A stretch of DNA of 64,000 nt from Nephromyces sp. MM_2019 (Eukaryota > Apicomplexa > Aconoidasida > Nephromycida): assembly GCA_015657535.1 (NCBI GenBank), contig JADHZB010000370.1, forward strand, positions 55,572-119,571, read 5' to 3'. Both the position numbers and the translations under genes were made by a program. The notes beneath the pieces are model-generated. The model made no database searches. It saw only the letters and a list, made by a program, of their open reading frames with translations, and was not told the DNA's origin. Every line of letters begins with the position of its first letter. Position 1 is the stretch's first letter. This document shows, piece after piece, positions 37,525 to 50,400 of this stretch.

Positions 37525-39801
37525 TGTTAATGATAAATTGTCAGATACAACTTTTAGTATATTTACAAATTAATTTTTTGTATGTAATGATGGGAAAAAT
37601 TGAACTTAGGGCTAGGATTTTATATTCAATTCCTAAATAATAGAATTTCAAATCTCAATGAATTTATGGAACAAACTTATATATCACTTATGCTATTTAG
37701 ATGATGTGATGATTTCACACTATGTATTATTGAAATATAATCATTATATCGTTGTTAAGCATAAGTTCCATATCAATTCTGATACATATATGTTACTTAC
37801 ATTCTTATAGTTCAATCTAAATGCTTATATTTAATATCAATGGGTAATTTATATCTGGGAGCTTAACACATAGAAAAATTCTAAGTGTAGTTAGTAGTCT
37901 TGCTAACGATTTACTTGTATATAGGATTTATATAAGAAAATATAAGATAAAAGAAAAGATTCATGTGCCAATGTTTGTAACAATAGTAGGATATATTTAA
38001 ATTAAAATTTATTTAGAGGTACTGGTGCAGGATTATATGCCTTTTGTGCACATAAAGCATTTTGAGTATGTGTTGTAAAACAATCTTTTCATCCAAACGA
38101 GTTGACAAAAATCTATATAAATAAAGCTTAGTATAACATTAGCATAGGATTAATAGGTATGAGTAAAACAATTAAAGGAAGTAATCAATTTAAAGGCTTA
38201 AGTAAAAACTAAATTGTTAATTTCCCAAGCTCATCATAATAACCTCAATTATTGATTAAGTTTCACATTGTAACATCAATTTCTTGGATATCAAATCGCT
38301 TTTATTATAAAACACTTTAATCCTATCTATACTAGAAAACTGTGTTATAAGTGTGTTTTAATTATAAAGATCAAATGTATCTTATTATTACTTGCTCTAA
38401 AGTGCATACCTCGTGTTAATTTTAATATTGAAAATTTTAAAACGTTTAATTATTTTGAAATAAGTGTTGCTGGTATAATTTTAAACAAATGTTTCTTTTT
38501 TCGGAGTTGTAATAATATATTTGAACGTTCTGTGATATTTTAAGAATTGAAAACTAAATTAAGCTCAAAATTTTGCTGAAATAAGATATTATTAAATCTT
38601 GATTGGGAATAAAAGCTAATCCTTTTGTTTCTCAACGTGTTTCAAGCTTTAGTGTAAACAATCTAAAAGTTCGACGATCTATCCATATAAGTTTTAATGT
38701 TTTAAACTGTTTATATATAAGTTTAAAATTTTTTAAAATAAAAATACAAAAAATCACAAATATTATATAGCACTCTCAAATTAAACTATTCAAAATCTCA
38801 TCAAATGTATTCACGTAATATTTAACTGTAAGCTCTCTCTTAAACGTAAGTTATGGTGATACACTCCCAGGGGACGTTGACCTGCACTATTCAAAAGAAT
38901 TGTGGAAATATCTAATTTTAAATAGAATTTCTAATAGTGGCAATAATTCTCTGACTTTTGTAATATTGTTCACGGATATTATTATAAGATCAAACATCTT
39001 AAAAAAATAAAGTTCTAAAATTGACTAATGAATAGAAATGGTAAATCAATGTCAAAAAAAGACAATTTTTATGTGTCTATAAGTAATAGGTATCTGATAA
39101 TTCCCAATGGTTTTCTCCTCATCCAGGAAAATTTTTAAACATAAAAATAACTTTTTAAAGAAGTAAACCAAAAATTAGCTACCGTACTAGCTTAAATATA
39201 ATTAAAATCCTGGTTGTCCATACATCTAATAAATTCAAAGTGGTGACTTATTATGGTTACCTCATATAGAAAAAATTTCGCTAAGTTAATGCTACATAGT
39301 TTAAAATTGGGGTTCGAAATAAATTGCAAATAGAAAAGTAAAAACCTCACATTAGAAAACAATGTAAAAGGAGTAGGTGTGTACCTAAAAACAAAAAAAA
39401 AAAAGGTGTTATGAACAAAAATAGGGAACCAAATGTACGAGGACGGTTGATAGGGCTAATAATTGATTCTGATTGAAGTTTATCAGTTATAAAAAAGTAT
39501 GTGAGTAGGGAGCTGGTGTTGTCTATAATATGCTTGTACAGATTTACAGTAACTGGTTTGTGTAGTTAAAAAGCTGATATATATATAATGGTAGTACGTT
39601 ATGAAGGGTAGGATGAATAGAGTTTGAGTTTTAGTTAAAATCTAAATTCTGATTTTCAAGTTAAATGTCCGAAACTAAATATTGGAGTGTATAAATTCGT
39701 GTCTTGGTTCTTTATGCATTGTAATAAAGGTGTATTATAAGATTTTGATAATTGATAAATGTGTAAACTAACCTCATATAAATTGTCCATATTCACAAAT
39801 T
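37525..39801. other. AT-rich intergenic region with one GC-richer islet
   Basis: No gene recognised. At about 38855-38895 a short GC-richer segment (CACTCCCAGGGGACGTTGAC) stands out from its AT-rich surroundings; only short open frames cross it. Confidence 0.45.
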
Positions 39802-41503
39802 TTATTGAAGTTTATTTTTCTTTCCTTTTGGTAAACCTTTGTTAGTATAGAATTGGAATAGCAAGGTTAAACAATGTAAATTTAAAAAAATTATGCATAT
39901 ATAAATTCCAATGAAATGAAGTTCCTTCCAAAGTTTCCAATATGACAATCGATAGACAAAAGGTACGGTGCAGAAATTAAGAAGTAATTGGGTGATAAAC
40001 CATTTAAGCTACAAAGATTAATTTTTAGAAATTACTAATTTTGCACAAAAAATATGTAGGTAGTGGAAATTGATATGTAAATAAATTAAATATAAATAGA
40101 TAAAAAAAAGCGTAAAAGGCTTACTCCCTTATAAAAAGCAGCTATATAGCGATGCTCTTCGTAAGGCCATTTCTTCATCCAGAATAGGTCTTGAGCTGCT
40201 TGTACAATACCGAATGCTAAAAATGCAACAATGTAGCCAGTTTCGACCCCATGCCAGTAGCCACTAACCATCAATACAACTAGCTTCCTGTATAGTCTAG
40301 TTCTTAGAAAAAGCAATAAAAAGGAATTTCTTGCATAAAGCAAGATATGTTGAATCTGAATACTTACTGAAAATTTAATTTTTTGTAAACGCATTCCACA
40401 AGCCATAGTTGGACGGTGCAGTTCCAAGCTCTACCTACGGTTTTAATGCTTGTAGAGAATGTTAAATTCCAAGTATCTACCGTAAGAACAGGTGCTTCAT
40501 CAATATTGTTGGGAAATTTTGGGTTATATGCCACTCCAGAGACAATGCAGCTCATCTCCGCAATATACCAGCCACTAATCAAACTGAAATTTAGAAATAT
40601 AAAGACAGTTTATATCATTAATCTACTGACAGTCAATTTAATTCTAAATAATTTAATCAAGATATAATAATTTAAAAATCACAAATTTAAAACAAAAGTG
40701 TCTTGTCCTATATTTATTCCATTTGATTAAAGATGTTATAAATTATTATTTAATAACCGGCAGCGATACTGAATCATGACAAGATAAACAAGAAATAGTT
40801 TCCAATGATATGGTAATTCTCCGAAAGATGGTGTAAGTAGATCTTCGTGCTTCAGATACATTGGGATAATTTTAAATAGAAGATAATATGGCAGTATGGA
40901 AATAGTTTTCTTTATTGCATAATGTGCGTAGTGGCATTTATGAGTATCCGGATTGTTTAGGCAGTTATATACCATATTATAATTGAGGAAAGGTCCACTC
41001 CAGACACCAGGGAGAAAAAATAAGTAATGGATGAAGTTAATAAACTCGGTATTTGGTATTTTTGATTCCTGTGAGTTTTCCAACAAGTAGCTGTAGTGGA
41101 CAAGCTTGAAAACTAACATGAGGTAACAAGTGTCTGCCGGTTCTACAAGTTCTAATATGTTCATTGAAACGAGATGTCTCAGCAAACCGACATATGCGAA
41201 GGAAAAGACAAAGACAGTTATTCCACTAATACGGTATTTGTATAGACTGTGAGCAATAGTGTATGATACTATTGAAATAATAAGGAAATGATAAAAGAAT
41301 CTACCACTAAACCAAATGACAACCATTGCACCACATGTAGTGCTATACAGTGAGCGCTTAAAATTACCAACAGGGAGAGATGGGATAGGAATTGAAAGAA
41401 AGAATGCAACACCCAAAGAGCACAAGTAGAGGAACTCGTACTGTATAGTTCTTAATCCATAAAATGGATCATAATCATCGATATCTATCAAACTTGAAGC
41501 CAT
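39802..41503 (-). CDS. MBOAT family lysophospholipid acyltransferase
   Basis: Multipass O-acyltransferase, about 457 aa, four phase-matched exons: 41503-40758, 40583-40368, 40329-40125, 40008-39802. MBOAT features: the block FFLPGVWSGPFLNYNM (as the FxGFLAGPxxxY of LPCAT/ALE1-type enzymes), the conserved Asn region GWYIAEMSCIVSGVAYN then TWNLTFSTSIKTVGRAWN, and the catalytic-His motif SGYWHGVETGY. Many hydrophobic spans surround them, and the C terminus ends in a Lys-rich ER-type tail (KGKKNKLQ). By pattern it is closest to lysophosphatidylcholine/inositol acyltransferases that remodel phospholipid acyl chains in the ER; acceptor specificity cannot be read from the sequence. Confidence 0.9.
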
Positions 41504-42808
41504 GTTTCCTAAGGAAGAATAGATAAGTCTAGCTATATGATATTTTGAGAAATAAAGTGTTAATCAAGTCCCAGTAAAGCTTGGAGTTCGAAGTTATTTT
41601 CCATAAATAGTATACAAAAAATAATGAAGGGAGCGTAATAAAGTTATAAATTTAAATTTTATAAAAAAGACAAATGTAAAGGTGGTGAACTGATATTGAA
41701 AGATGAGTTTTTTCAACTTTATGTCAGTATTGGGTTGTGAAAATTTGCATGCTTATGTGTATACACACAAGATAAAATGTCTAGATTGTTGATATTAAAA
41801 TGGATTATTTTAATTTTCAATGTTCATTACTGTTTATTGACAAATAAAGCAAAAAAATGTACATATTATCTTAAAAAGGTAATAATAGTAAATAATTTAT
41901 TTAGTTTATGGTATTTCAAATAAGTTACCAAAAGTAGAAAATTTCACTGGACTGTATAATGTTAATCATTAGCGCAAAAGAATAGGGCTGCTTTTCCAAA
42001 AATAAGCTTTTAGACATACTGTAGCAATTATAAACTCTCGCTAAGTTAACTAAGTGATAGCTAGTAAAGTGTTAATCAACTGTGCGTGCATTGAGTCATT
42101 TGGGGACTTCTACATTTTGTTTTTCTCTCCTATACGTTTAAGGATTAGTTATCTGGCATAAATGAGCAAAAATTAGTCCTTATATGCTTTTATAATTATT
42201 AAAGTTACATTTTTGCCTATAAAAACTAAACCAAAGTGGAGCGTTTTATTCACAGATAGAATACATATTGAGAATTGTAACCAAAGCAGTCTACACTCTT
42301 GCGGGTGAAGATTTAATTTTTCACAATACTAAAGCTAATTAGCCACCAAGTGTATTTTTGAATCATAAATAGCGATCTTACTCACAAGGAAAGAAGTTTC
42401 AAGCTCAGTCAATGCTAAATAATAATAATCTTTGATCTAATGTGCAAAAGGTAATATTGATAAACTTATAATCTAATGTGCAAAAAGCAACAACAGTTGT
42501 GGCTGTCATGTTACACTAATTTATTATAGTTATATCCACTTTTTGTATATGAAACATAATTGGGAAAAATATTTTTATTAAATTAAAGCACTTAAGTAAG
42601 GTATTAGGTGAGGAGAAGTAAGAGCAGTTTATAAGTGGTATACAAATTATAACGTATCATGCTTCAAGTTAAGAGTATTTTAATCTATATTAAGTACGAT
42701 TATTATTTATACATACACATAAACAACATAAAACTTACGAGTACTTGTTTGTCTACTTGAGTATGGTTAATTTAGTGCTCAGAAAAAAAGCATCAATAAT
42801 TTGTCCTA
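41504..42808. other. Intergenic region upstream of the acyltransferase
   Basis: AT-rich, with a short direct repeat ATCTAATGTGCAAAA near 42437 and 42472. No gene recognised. Confidence 0.45.
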
Positions 42809-42920
42809 GTGGGCGGGGGATGTACTTTCAGTTATCTTTTAGCTAAACATGTTTAATTATTGAGAATTGCGCGAAATTTATCGCCCACATTTTGCGGGCT
42901 CTCAGTATTAGGTGAGGCCC
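42809..42920 (+). ncRNA. Candidate small structured RNA, snRNA-like
   Basis: A GC-richer block in AT-rich DNA. GTGGGCG (42809-42815) is perfectly complementary to CGCCCAC (42882-42888). Directly after comes ATTTTG (42889-42894), resembling an Sm site, then a hairpin with stem GGGC-t-CTCA / TGAG-GCCC (42896-42920) followed by TTTTT. A CTTTTA loop lies about 48 nt before the Sm-like site. Closing stem, Sm site and 3' hairpin with about 115 nt total match the layout of an Sm-class spliceosomal RNA, U5 most closely. The canonical U5 loop (GCCUUUUAC) is not exact, so the identity is a guess; a tRNA fold does not fit. Confidence 0.4.
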
Positions 42921-42925
42921 TTTTT

Positions 42926-44044
42926 AGTATTTAAATTAAATAGAAATTTTAGTATTTAAATTATAAATATATGATGACTTTTGCATACATAAGGAAAAAA
43001 ATGAACTACTAGTCAGATTAAGCAAAAAATTAGCTACCTAATTAATTGGTGATTCATTAAACAAAAAAAACTCTTACTAAAACTCACTGGAAAAAGAAAG
43101 TCAATGTTTTTCAGCTTAATTATAAATAAGCGGAACTTGCTGACCCAAAATATAATATTACGACACTTTTACAGACTAGATTTCCATAAAAAATCTCTAA
43201 ACTAATCAAAGTTTACGTAATTCTTAACACTTTAGTCAATCTTGCTTAAAATTTCTTAGGCTTTTGCATGATCCATTAATATGTAAAGCAAATTGAAGAT
43301 GTTCATTAGTATTCTATGAGAGCTTCTAACGTAACATAACATTCTTATTCTTGTGAAATTTTAAATCACGCACCACAATTTTAGACATAATTTAACACTT
43401 TTGTTAATAGTTGAAAGAAGAAAATTTTAATTAATGCATGAGGAATTCCCTATTATATTTAAATCTGCAACCAAACTCAATTTTTTATATTTCATAACCA
43501 AATTTGTAATTTTAAGAAGTTTTGCTTTGAAATTTGAAACCTATACAATATAATATGTATCTATAAATATAAAGATTTATTAAAATTACTTTTAAAACTT
43601 TTTAACTTATCTAACAATCTTTTATTTAGACTATTTGATCTTAATTTAGATTATATTAACTTTAAATTTTATAATTTATCAATATGCTTTTAAGTAAAAG
43701 ACCTAGGAACAAAATTTTACCTTACAAAACTTGTTCTCTAAAGGATTGGTCTAAATAAATACTTTGGAACATAAAAATTTGATGATAAATTGCATTTCTT
43801 TTGATAACTCGAGATATTTTACTTGACTTTTTAACACAAAAATTAACGAAACAAATTCTGGTACTTATTTCTTCGTAATCACATAGCCCTTCTTAACAGT
43901 AATGTATGTATATATATATTTTTGACAATGAATTAAATGTATATAGCCTAAAGTATCACTTTGTGTTATGAATAACCAAATATAGAAGTAGGAAGCTTAA
44001 AACACTTTTTAAATTTCAAAATGAATTAATTTCTCGTGTAAGAA
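42926..44044. other. AT-rich spacer, nothing recognised
   Basis: Includes the promoter side of the uL22 gene. Two near-identical TTTTAGTATTTAAATTA segments lie at about 42922 and 42949. No gene recognised. Confidence 0.45.
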
Positions 44045-44869
44045 ATGAATTTCTCCCCGAATAATAAAGTACTAAATTTCAAACGTCCTTATTTTACACA
44101 TATCTTTACCCAAATTAATCAGATTATAGGAATCAAAAAACATGGAAGTTGGCTGATCTTTACCATCATCCTGATGGTTGGGCAATCTTATGTTAATTCA
44201 ACAGGAAATGTAAATTTATATAATACTGTTTTGATTGATAAACAGAATCCTAGTCATAAATGGGAAGACTTCATTATATCCACACATAAAAATCTAATTG
44301 CTTCATTGTTCCCCTTACAATTGAGAGATAACAAGTCTTTTAGTGCTCAATTAGACATTAAAAACATCATCAACAATAGAGAGTATTTCAATAATGTAGA
44401 TTGCTTCTCTCATAATAATATAATACTCAGAGCCCGAAACGCCTACAGCTTTTCTTATAAGCCAGCTATTAATTTAAAGGAATTTCATTCACTCAACTCA
44501 TCAGCACTTGGACATAAAGCTTACCTTGAAAAAGAACCAAGAATTGCCCGAGCTATATTACGCTATTGCCACCTATCACAAATCAAAACACTTAGAACAG
44601 TTAAAGAAATTAGAGGTATGCCTGTTACTCGTGCATTGGCTCATCTTTTAAACTCACCAAGGCGACCAGCACAAGCTGTTTTTCATTGTATTAAATCCGC
44701 CTTAGCAAATGCTAAAATTAAATATGGAACAGAGTCACTGAAACCCAAGATTCAATCAATTTTAACACTTCGTGGGCCATATCGAAAAGTTAGAAATATT
44801 CGAGCAAAAGGTAAAATGGATTTGATCTGGAAACCAAGTACACACATTCATGTTGTTCTCACTGTATGA
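44045..44869 (+). CDS. rplV: Organellar ribosomal protein uL22 with apicoplast-type leader
   Basis: Large-subunit protein lining the peptide exit tunnel. The C-terminal 110 residues are bacterial-type L22: SQIKTLRTVKEIRGMPVTRA, AHLLNSPRRPAQ, CIKSALANAKIKYG, TLRGPYRKVRNIRAKGKMDL, then THIHVVLTV. Ahead lies a leader of about 160 residues with one hydrophobic segment at about 35-55 (SWLIFTIILMVGQSYV) followed by an Asn/Lys/Ser-rich stretch, the two-part layout of apicoplast proteins (signal sequence then transit peptide). The signal is recessed by about 33 residues, so a shorter start or a spliced 5' exon is possible. A single exon as read; 274 aa. A mitochondrial form is less likely because of the hydrophobic segment. 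Confidence 0.88.
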   Translation: MNFSPNNKVLNFKRPYFTHIFTQINQIIGIKKHGSWLIFTIILMVGQSYVNSTGNVNLYNTVLIDKQNPSHKWEDFIISTHKNLIASLFPLQLRDNKSFSAQLDIKNIINNREYFNNVDCFSHNNIILRARNAYSFSYKPAINLKEFHSLNSSALGHKAYLEKEPRIARAILRYCHLSQIKTLRTVKEIRGMPVTRALAHLLNSPRRPAQAVFHCIKSALANAKIKYGTESLKPKIQSILTLRGPYRKVRNIRAKGKMDLIWKPSTHIHVVLTV

Positions 44870-46261
44870 CATAATGTTAAATTCTGAGAATATTTACACA
44901 CCATGAAATATCTTACCTCTTTTCCATTAGGTTAATCTTTCAAAATCAACTAAAGTAAAACATACATAATTATATAATTAATTATTTTTTAACACAGTCA
45001 ACTTTTTGAATACAAAACATTATTCCAATCACTTAATATTGAACCTATCATAATTCTTTCAGATTTATCTACCTACAGTTTTGAACCGAGGTATTTATTA
45101 TAAATTTTTGACTGAGATACTTAAGTTACAGATTATTGCTAAATTTTAATTAATATATTGCACAAGGAGACGCTTCAAAATTTCCATTGTTGACTTAAGT
45201 CCAAGATGTGTGTTTACAAATTTTTAATATAATTATAACAATTATATTCATTAAAAATTCGAATTCGATACTATATTACTTAAAGCACGTAATTAAAAAT
45301 TAACAAATTAGGTTATAGTAAATATAAGGATTCTAAGAACAAATTTTTCTTAAATTCGAAGCCAACATAGTAAAAAGTCAATTTTATTCATATATGTATA
45401 TACATATTAATTCTTAAGTCAGTATATTAATTAATAGTTTTTATCTAAATACCTATGTGAACGACGATGTTTCTAAAATTTATAAAAAAAGTTTTATTTA
45501 TTAATTCTGTTATTCAGATAATAAAATTTAAATCCAAAATTAAATATCTTCTCATTTCGGGTGAAACAGACGTAGATTGAATACAATGTTTCTGTTGTAA
45601 TACAAAATTTAAGAAGTTGTATAAATTATATATTTTATAATAATAATTAATTCAATTGTTATAATCGTGGATTCGATTTCGAATAATAGGAAAACAAAAT
45701 CAATAAGGATTATTTCTGAAGACTTCAATTAAGTTTGCTAATTTTTTATTCATGCCCAGAAGATATTAAAACTATAATAATGTAGATTGTTTTTTATTGA
45801 TTTAGTTTATGAAAAATGTGGTTAATTTCTGAACTAAAAGCAAGAACTATATGTTTAAGTCGAATTTATATATTTTTAAAGTTTATATATATAAGTAGCC
45901 TGAGAAAAAATAGTATATTGTGATGTTAAAACTTTACTTATAAACCCTTTAAATTAATTGATACATGGATATAGGTTAAATTTTGTTTTTGCAACTATCA
46001 AGTTAATTATTTGAATGCATGATCTAGTATTTACCCATGTGTGTGTGCATATACCTAGAAGTCACAAGTTTACCAAGAGTGACAACACGGTTACAGCTAA
46101 ATAAAGAATCTATACAGATGCTTGAATACCACACACAAAACGAAGCTTAATAATTTAATACACAACTCTATTTTCGTTTTCAAAATGACAACTTCATAAT
46201 TACAAACGTATAATATCTAAAATGAAGATAATTATATAACCTATTGCTTCAAAAGGGTAAA
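44870..46261. other. AT-rich spacer, nothing recognised
   Basis: Between the uL22 stop and the glutaredoxin-like start. No coding stretch or RNA recognised. Confidence 0.5.
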
Positions 46262-46729
46262 ATGAATAGAAGTTATCTTTACTTTAACAAATTGAGTAAT
46301 AAGTTCTTAAAAGCTACACATGAAATAAAATTAAATTACTACACTCTACAATACAACAGTTCTACACATAATCAATTGAATTCCCTTCCTGTCAAAACAG
46401 AACACATATTCAACCTTCTTGAAGAGAATTTTTTTTTGAATAACTCCAACTTAAGTATTATAATCTTGGGCCACGCCAACTGTACCCTTTGTAAACAAGC
46501 TAATGTCTTAACAAGACGCCTTGTTCTAAATCTGAATTTCATTAGACCTAATATAAATATTTCTATACAAAGCATAGATTTATCACCCTTCCCTTCGCTT
46601 TACAGCCCGTTACAACCTTTAACACCTATTATATTTGTCAACAAACAAGTAATCTCTACTCTTCGAATTGATATACCAAATATAAGAAAAGCTCTTGTAA
46701 AAAGCATTTCTTCACTCCCCCACATTTAA
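46262..46729 (+). CDS. Glutaredoxin-like (DUF836 family) protein
   Basis: About 155 aa, single exon, from ATG 46262. The C-terminal 80 residues show the thioredoxin-fold pattern of the glutaredoxin-like DUF836 family (yeast YDR286C / human C5orf63 type): beta strand plus active site LSIIILGHANCTLCKQANVL with a CxxC, a second strand ISIQSIDLSP, and the cis-Pro loop TPIIFVNKQVISTLRID. The N-terminal 50 residues are basic and Asn/Ser/Tyr-rich and could be a mitochondrial or plastid presequence (MNRSYLYFNKLSNKFLKATH). The role of the family is poorly known; thiol redox activity is inferred from the CxxC. It lies 211 bp upstream of TIM17 on the same strand. Confidence 0.8.
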   Translation: MNRSYLYFNKLSNKFLKATHEIKLNYYTLQYNSSTHNQLNSLPVKTEHIFNLLEENFFLNNSNLSIIILGHANCTLCKQANVLTRRLVLNLNFIRPNINISIQSIDLSPFPSLYSPLQPLTPIIFVNKQVISTLRIDIPNIRKALVKSISSLPHI

Positions 46730-46940
46730 TTCTAAATATAAGATTCTAATCGAATTCAATACTAAATAAGGTATCTATAAAAATCAAGGCATCTGAGCTC
46801 TCTTTTTGCTTCTAAATAATAGAACTACTCGAGCTTCCCTCATCACAAAGACTCACTACTCTCCAGGCTAGCAAAGTATTGGCCCTCATATCTACTTTTA
46901 ATTGCATAAATAATTCAGAATTTCATATTAAACATTTAAA

Positions 46941-47480
46941 ATGGGATCAGAAAGAGATTTAACACGAGAACCATGCCCAGACAGAATTATCGGTGACTTT
47001 GGTGGAGCTTTCGGTATGGGTTGTATTGGTGGCTTCATATGGCATGGAATCAATGGAGCTCGAAACTCACCTAAGGGGGAGAAACTCACAGGAGCATTTT
47101 ATAATGCTAGAACCCGGGCTCCTGTACTGGGAGGAAATTTCGCTATATGGGGAGGGACATTCGGCATATTTGATTGCTCATTTGAATATCTTAGAGGGAA
47201 AGATGATCATTGGAATTCAATTGCTTCGGGTTTCTGTACCGGTGGATTATTAGCTCTAAGAGGTGGTTGGAGATCGGCTAGCCGTAATGCTGTCATAGGA
47301 GGTTTATTTTTAGGATTAATTGAAATGGTTGGTGCATTAATGTCAAGAAATAGTTTACCAACACCCCGTCAGCAACACCAGGCACAGATTATGTATGAAA
47401 AAAGCCAAAACGAAGGAAAAAATAAGCATCCTTCTACTACAACATTAGATCAATCTAACACTACCCCTGGTTTCTTTTGA
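46941..47480 (+). CDS. TIM17: Mitochondrial import inner membrane translocase subunit Tim17
   Basis: Core of the TIM23 presequence translocase in the inner mitochondrial membrane, 179 aa. The family N terminus is clear: REPCPDRIIGDFGGAFGMG, followed by FIWHGINGARNSPKGEKLTG, the loop APVLGGNFAIWGGTFGIFDC, and RGKDDHWNSIASGFCTGGLL with ALRGG. Four glycine-rich spans are present, and the Cys pair of the Tim17 fold appears to be kept (in REPCPDR and FDC). The C-terminal tail is hydrophilic and Gln/Asn/Ser-rich. Single exon, start at the first ATG. Confidence 0.95.
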   Translation: MGSERDLTREPCPDRIIGDFGGAFGMGCIGGFIWHGINGARNSPKGEKLTGAFYNARTRAPVLGGNFAIWGGTFGIFDCSFEYLRGKDDHWNSIASGFCTGGLLALRGGWRSASRNAVIGGLFLGLIEMVGALMSRNSLPTPRQQHQAQIMYEKSQNEGKNKHPSTTTLDQSNTTPGFF

Positions 47481-50400
47481 TTCCATCCACTTTTCTCTAC
47501 CTTAACAATAACAACATCATCCCGTCCATTATTTAACACATTTGAAATAATGCAAATTTCTATTTTTTTTAAACTTAATCTAATTAGCTTCACTATAACA
47601 TTTAATTTATTGAGATGAGTTCTCATTGCTCGATACAATTAATATTCTATTCAGCCAGTTAGAGTACATAGCTCTTACAATAATTCCTTTTAATTGAAAA
47701 AAAAACTTTTAATTGCTTGAACACAAACATCTATTATTCTCGAACGTAACAAGTTTATTGATAATAAATTACAAAACTAGTCAGCATAATTCATTTGATC
47801 TTTCATGTAGCAATTAAATTTTCATTCTATCAATGCTGTATGTTAATCCTATTAGATAGTCCACTCATTAAATATTAGATATAGTACTTTTTAAACCCAT
47901 TATATTTACTACTTTTTATAAAAAAAGTTTCCTATTAAGTATATGGACCACACTGTATTAAGTATTTTATAGCTGTATATATCCAAGCATATGAAGTATT
48001 TTGTGAAAAATTTTTAGACTAACAATATGAATAACTGCTTACAAATTCTCAAAAATATATAATAAAGAATTAGTTTAATAGAAATGATATAGATTAATAA
48101 TAAATAGAAAAAATACTAAAATTGCAAACAAGACATATCTTCAGTGACTAATTATATAAATATACATTGCTACTTAAAAGTATTGCTAAAATCATATAAT
48201 ATAATCACCACTCTAATACACTATTAAACTTTCGAGCAGTTATGTATTTAAGTGAGTGATAAAAAAATATTTGGTATAATACCAATGTTTTTGCGTCAGC
48301 AATTATTTCTCTTATAAAAAGTATTTGTTTATTTAAAATTTCCACATACGGGTATGTTGATAAAATATTCCTCAAAATAGGTAATTTGATTTAATGTTGA
48401 TGTAGTGTATGCATGTTCCTAGTGTTAGTTTATAAAGGTTTGAAAAATTTGATTCAATTAGGATAAACTTTATTACTTACTATTTTTTATATTGCTTGTT
48501 TAGTATTATTTAATAGTGGCGGTATGATATATAGTGGTGTAAAATATACAACATTTTAAAAATAAAAGAAGCCGATACTTTAAAATAAAGTTTAAAATTA
48601 AATAAGACTCAATTTTTGATTTCAATAGAAAAAATAGAAAGAGCTTTTTAAGCTCAATTTTTTTTTCATTTGGTCATATAATTTTTGATTAATTAGCTTT
48701 GTGTCTGTTTAGTCAAAGGGGTGTCATTTCAATGTTAAGTACAAGATTTTAAGAATTTTTTATCGATTCTGTTGTATTAGTGTAAAAATTTAGTACTGAA
48801 AAATCAGATGGTGAAAAAAGATCAAAAGTAAAACAACTTAACTGAATAAGCTAAGTGGTAAGAAGGGTGGTTCAGTGAAAAGTGTTTTCAGCCATTAGTA
48901 TCTACGGTGGTAAAATTCAGTAATTACAAGAAATTAACACACCGAGTGTAGATTTGTGTTGGTTGCTGAGTAATGGTGTGAGAGGCAGATTAGTTAATTT
49001 TGCTTCAATCATTAATTTGGTGGAAGTTAGGTGTTGTTCAAGAATACTTTAGTCGAAATTATTTCCACATGTTCTGAATGTCAGAACAAGGAAGGTGCTT
49101 GTAAGTGATATTTTAGTCTAGTAGTTAGTTGGATATCTAAGCTAAGTCTAGTTACGTAAATATTGATAGGTGAAAGGGGCATTTTAGTAGAATGTGGATA
49201 CTAAATGGCTTATAATTAGTAGGTAATTCCAATGTGCATAAGATACTCAAAACAAATATGATTTAAAGTGGTTCAAGCAAGCTTTTGGTAATAATTGAAA
49301 TTGCAGGATTCAAGTGCGTCCAATTTTAAAATTCAGCTGTTTTGAGCTGCATAACTTGTGTTGGGAGTTGTTTAATTTAGGTGTTTTAATTTATTTTATT
49401 AAGTGATGATTTATTTAGCTCAGATATCTGCTGCTTTTATAAATGTGTAAAATGTTATAATTTAAGTGTTTTGGTCCCAATATTTGGGCGCTTAGGGTTA
49501 TAATTTTTATATGATTTGAGTATTGGAGTACTTAAATTTATTGGTTTCAGTGTTTAGTTTTTGGGCCTTAAAGCAGTCATCATGATTTAATGAATTCAGT
49601 TTACTAGCTTAATCTTTTTGCTAAAAAACCAATAAAAATTCTATATTTATATTCACACTCAGTGACGTTCCAATATTTTAGTGGTATATATATTTAATAT
49701 TAGCACTAATTTAAGTAATATAAACATACATGCCCAAAATTCAAATATTTAATAAATGAATAGCGAATACGTATATACGATACAACACAAATGTATGACA
49801 CGAAACATATGATAATCTAACTTTACTAGTAGCTAATATAAATTCGAGATTCATAATGCGTAATACAACATAAATAACTGTCACCATGTTACATATATCT
49901 AATGTTTGGGTACAAGTGTAAACTTGTTTTCATTTTTTAAATTAACGCAAATTCTTCTTGCTAGAGCACTTAGACTTATTTAAAGTCAAATAATTTACCT
50001 TGCACCTTTCTTAAGGTGTAAAGCACACCTACTTAAGTGAAAAACTGAACATTTCTTTCAAATACTAAGGTATGGTGCCTAAGAATGAGTAGTATAATCA
50101 CCCCTTATATTTAGATAAGTGTCAAATTACACTTATTTAACAACTATTTGCCCTTATATTTAGTACACTTAGTTCCATTCTTGGCTGTCTATTCTTTTTT
50201 TTTTATAAAAATATTCCCCCATTTTAATTTAAAGAGTCAAACTTTCACACTTATCACTATCAATGCGAACTCATCAGAAGATTTAAGAACAATTTTTTAA
50301 ATATTTTTAAATTAAATGTGATATTATTATTTTATTATTCCTAAGAATCGCAGAATTAAATCAGCTACTATTTAAACTAATTTTGAATATATCTTTTTCC

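Noticed and set aside
42809..42888. tRNA reading of the 42.8 kb stem
   Set aside because: The 7-bp acceptor-like stem is there, but no T-arm or anticodon arm of the right size can be drawn.
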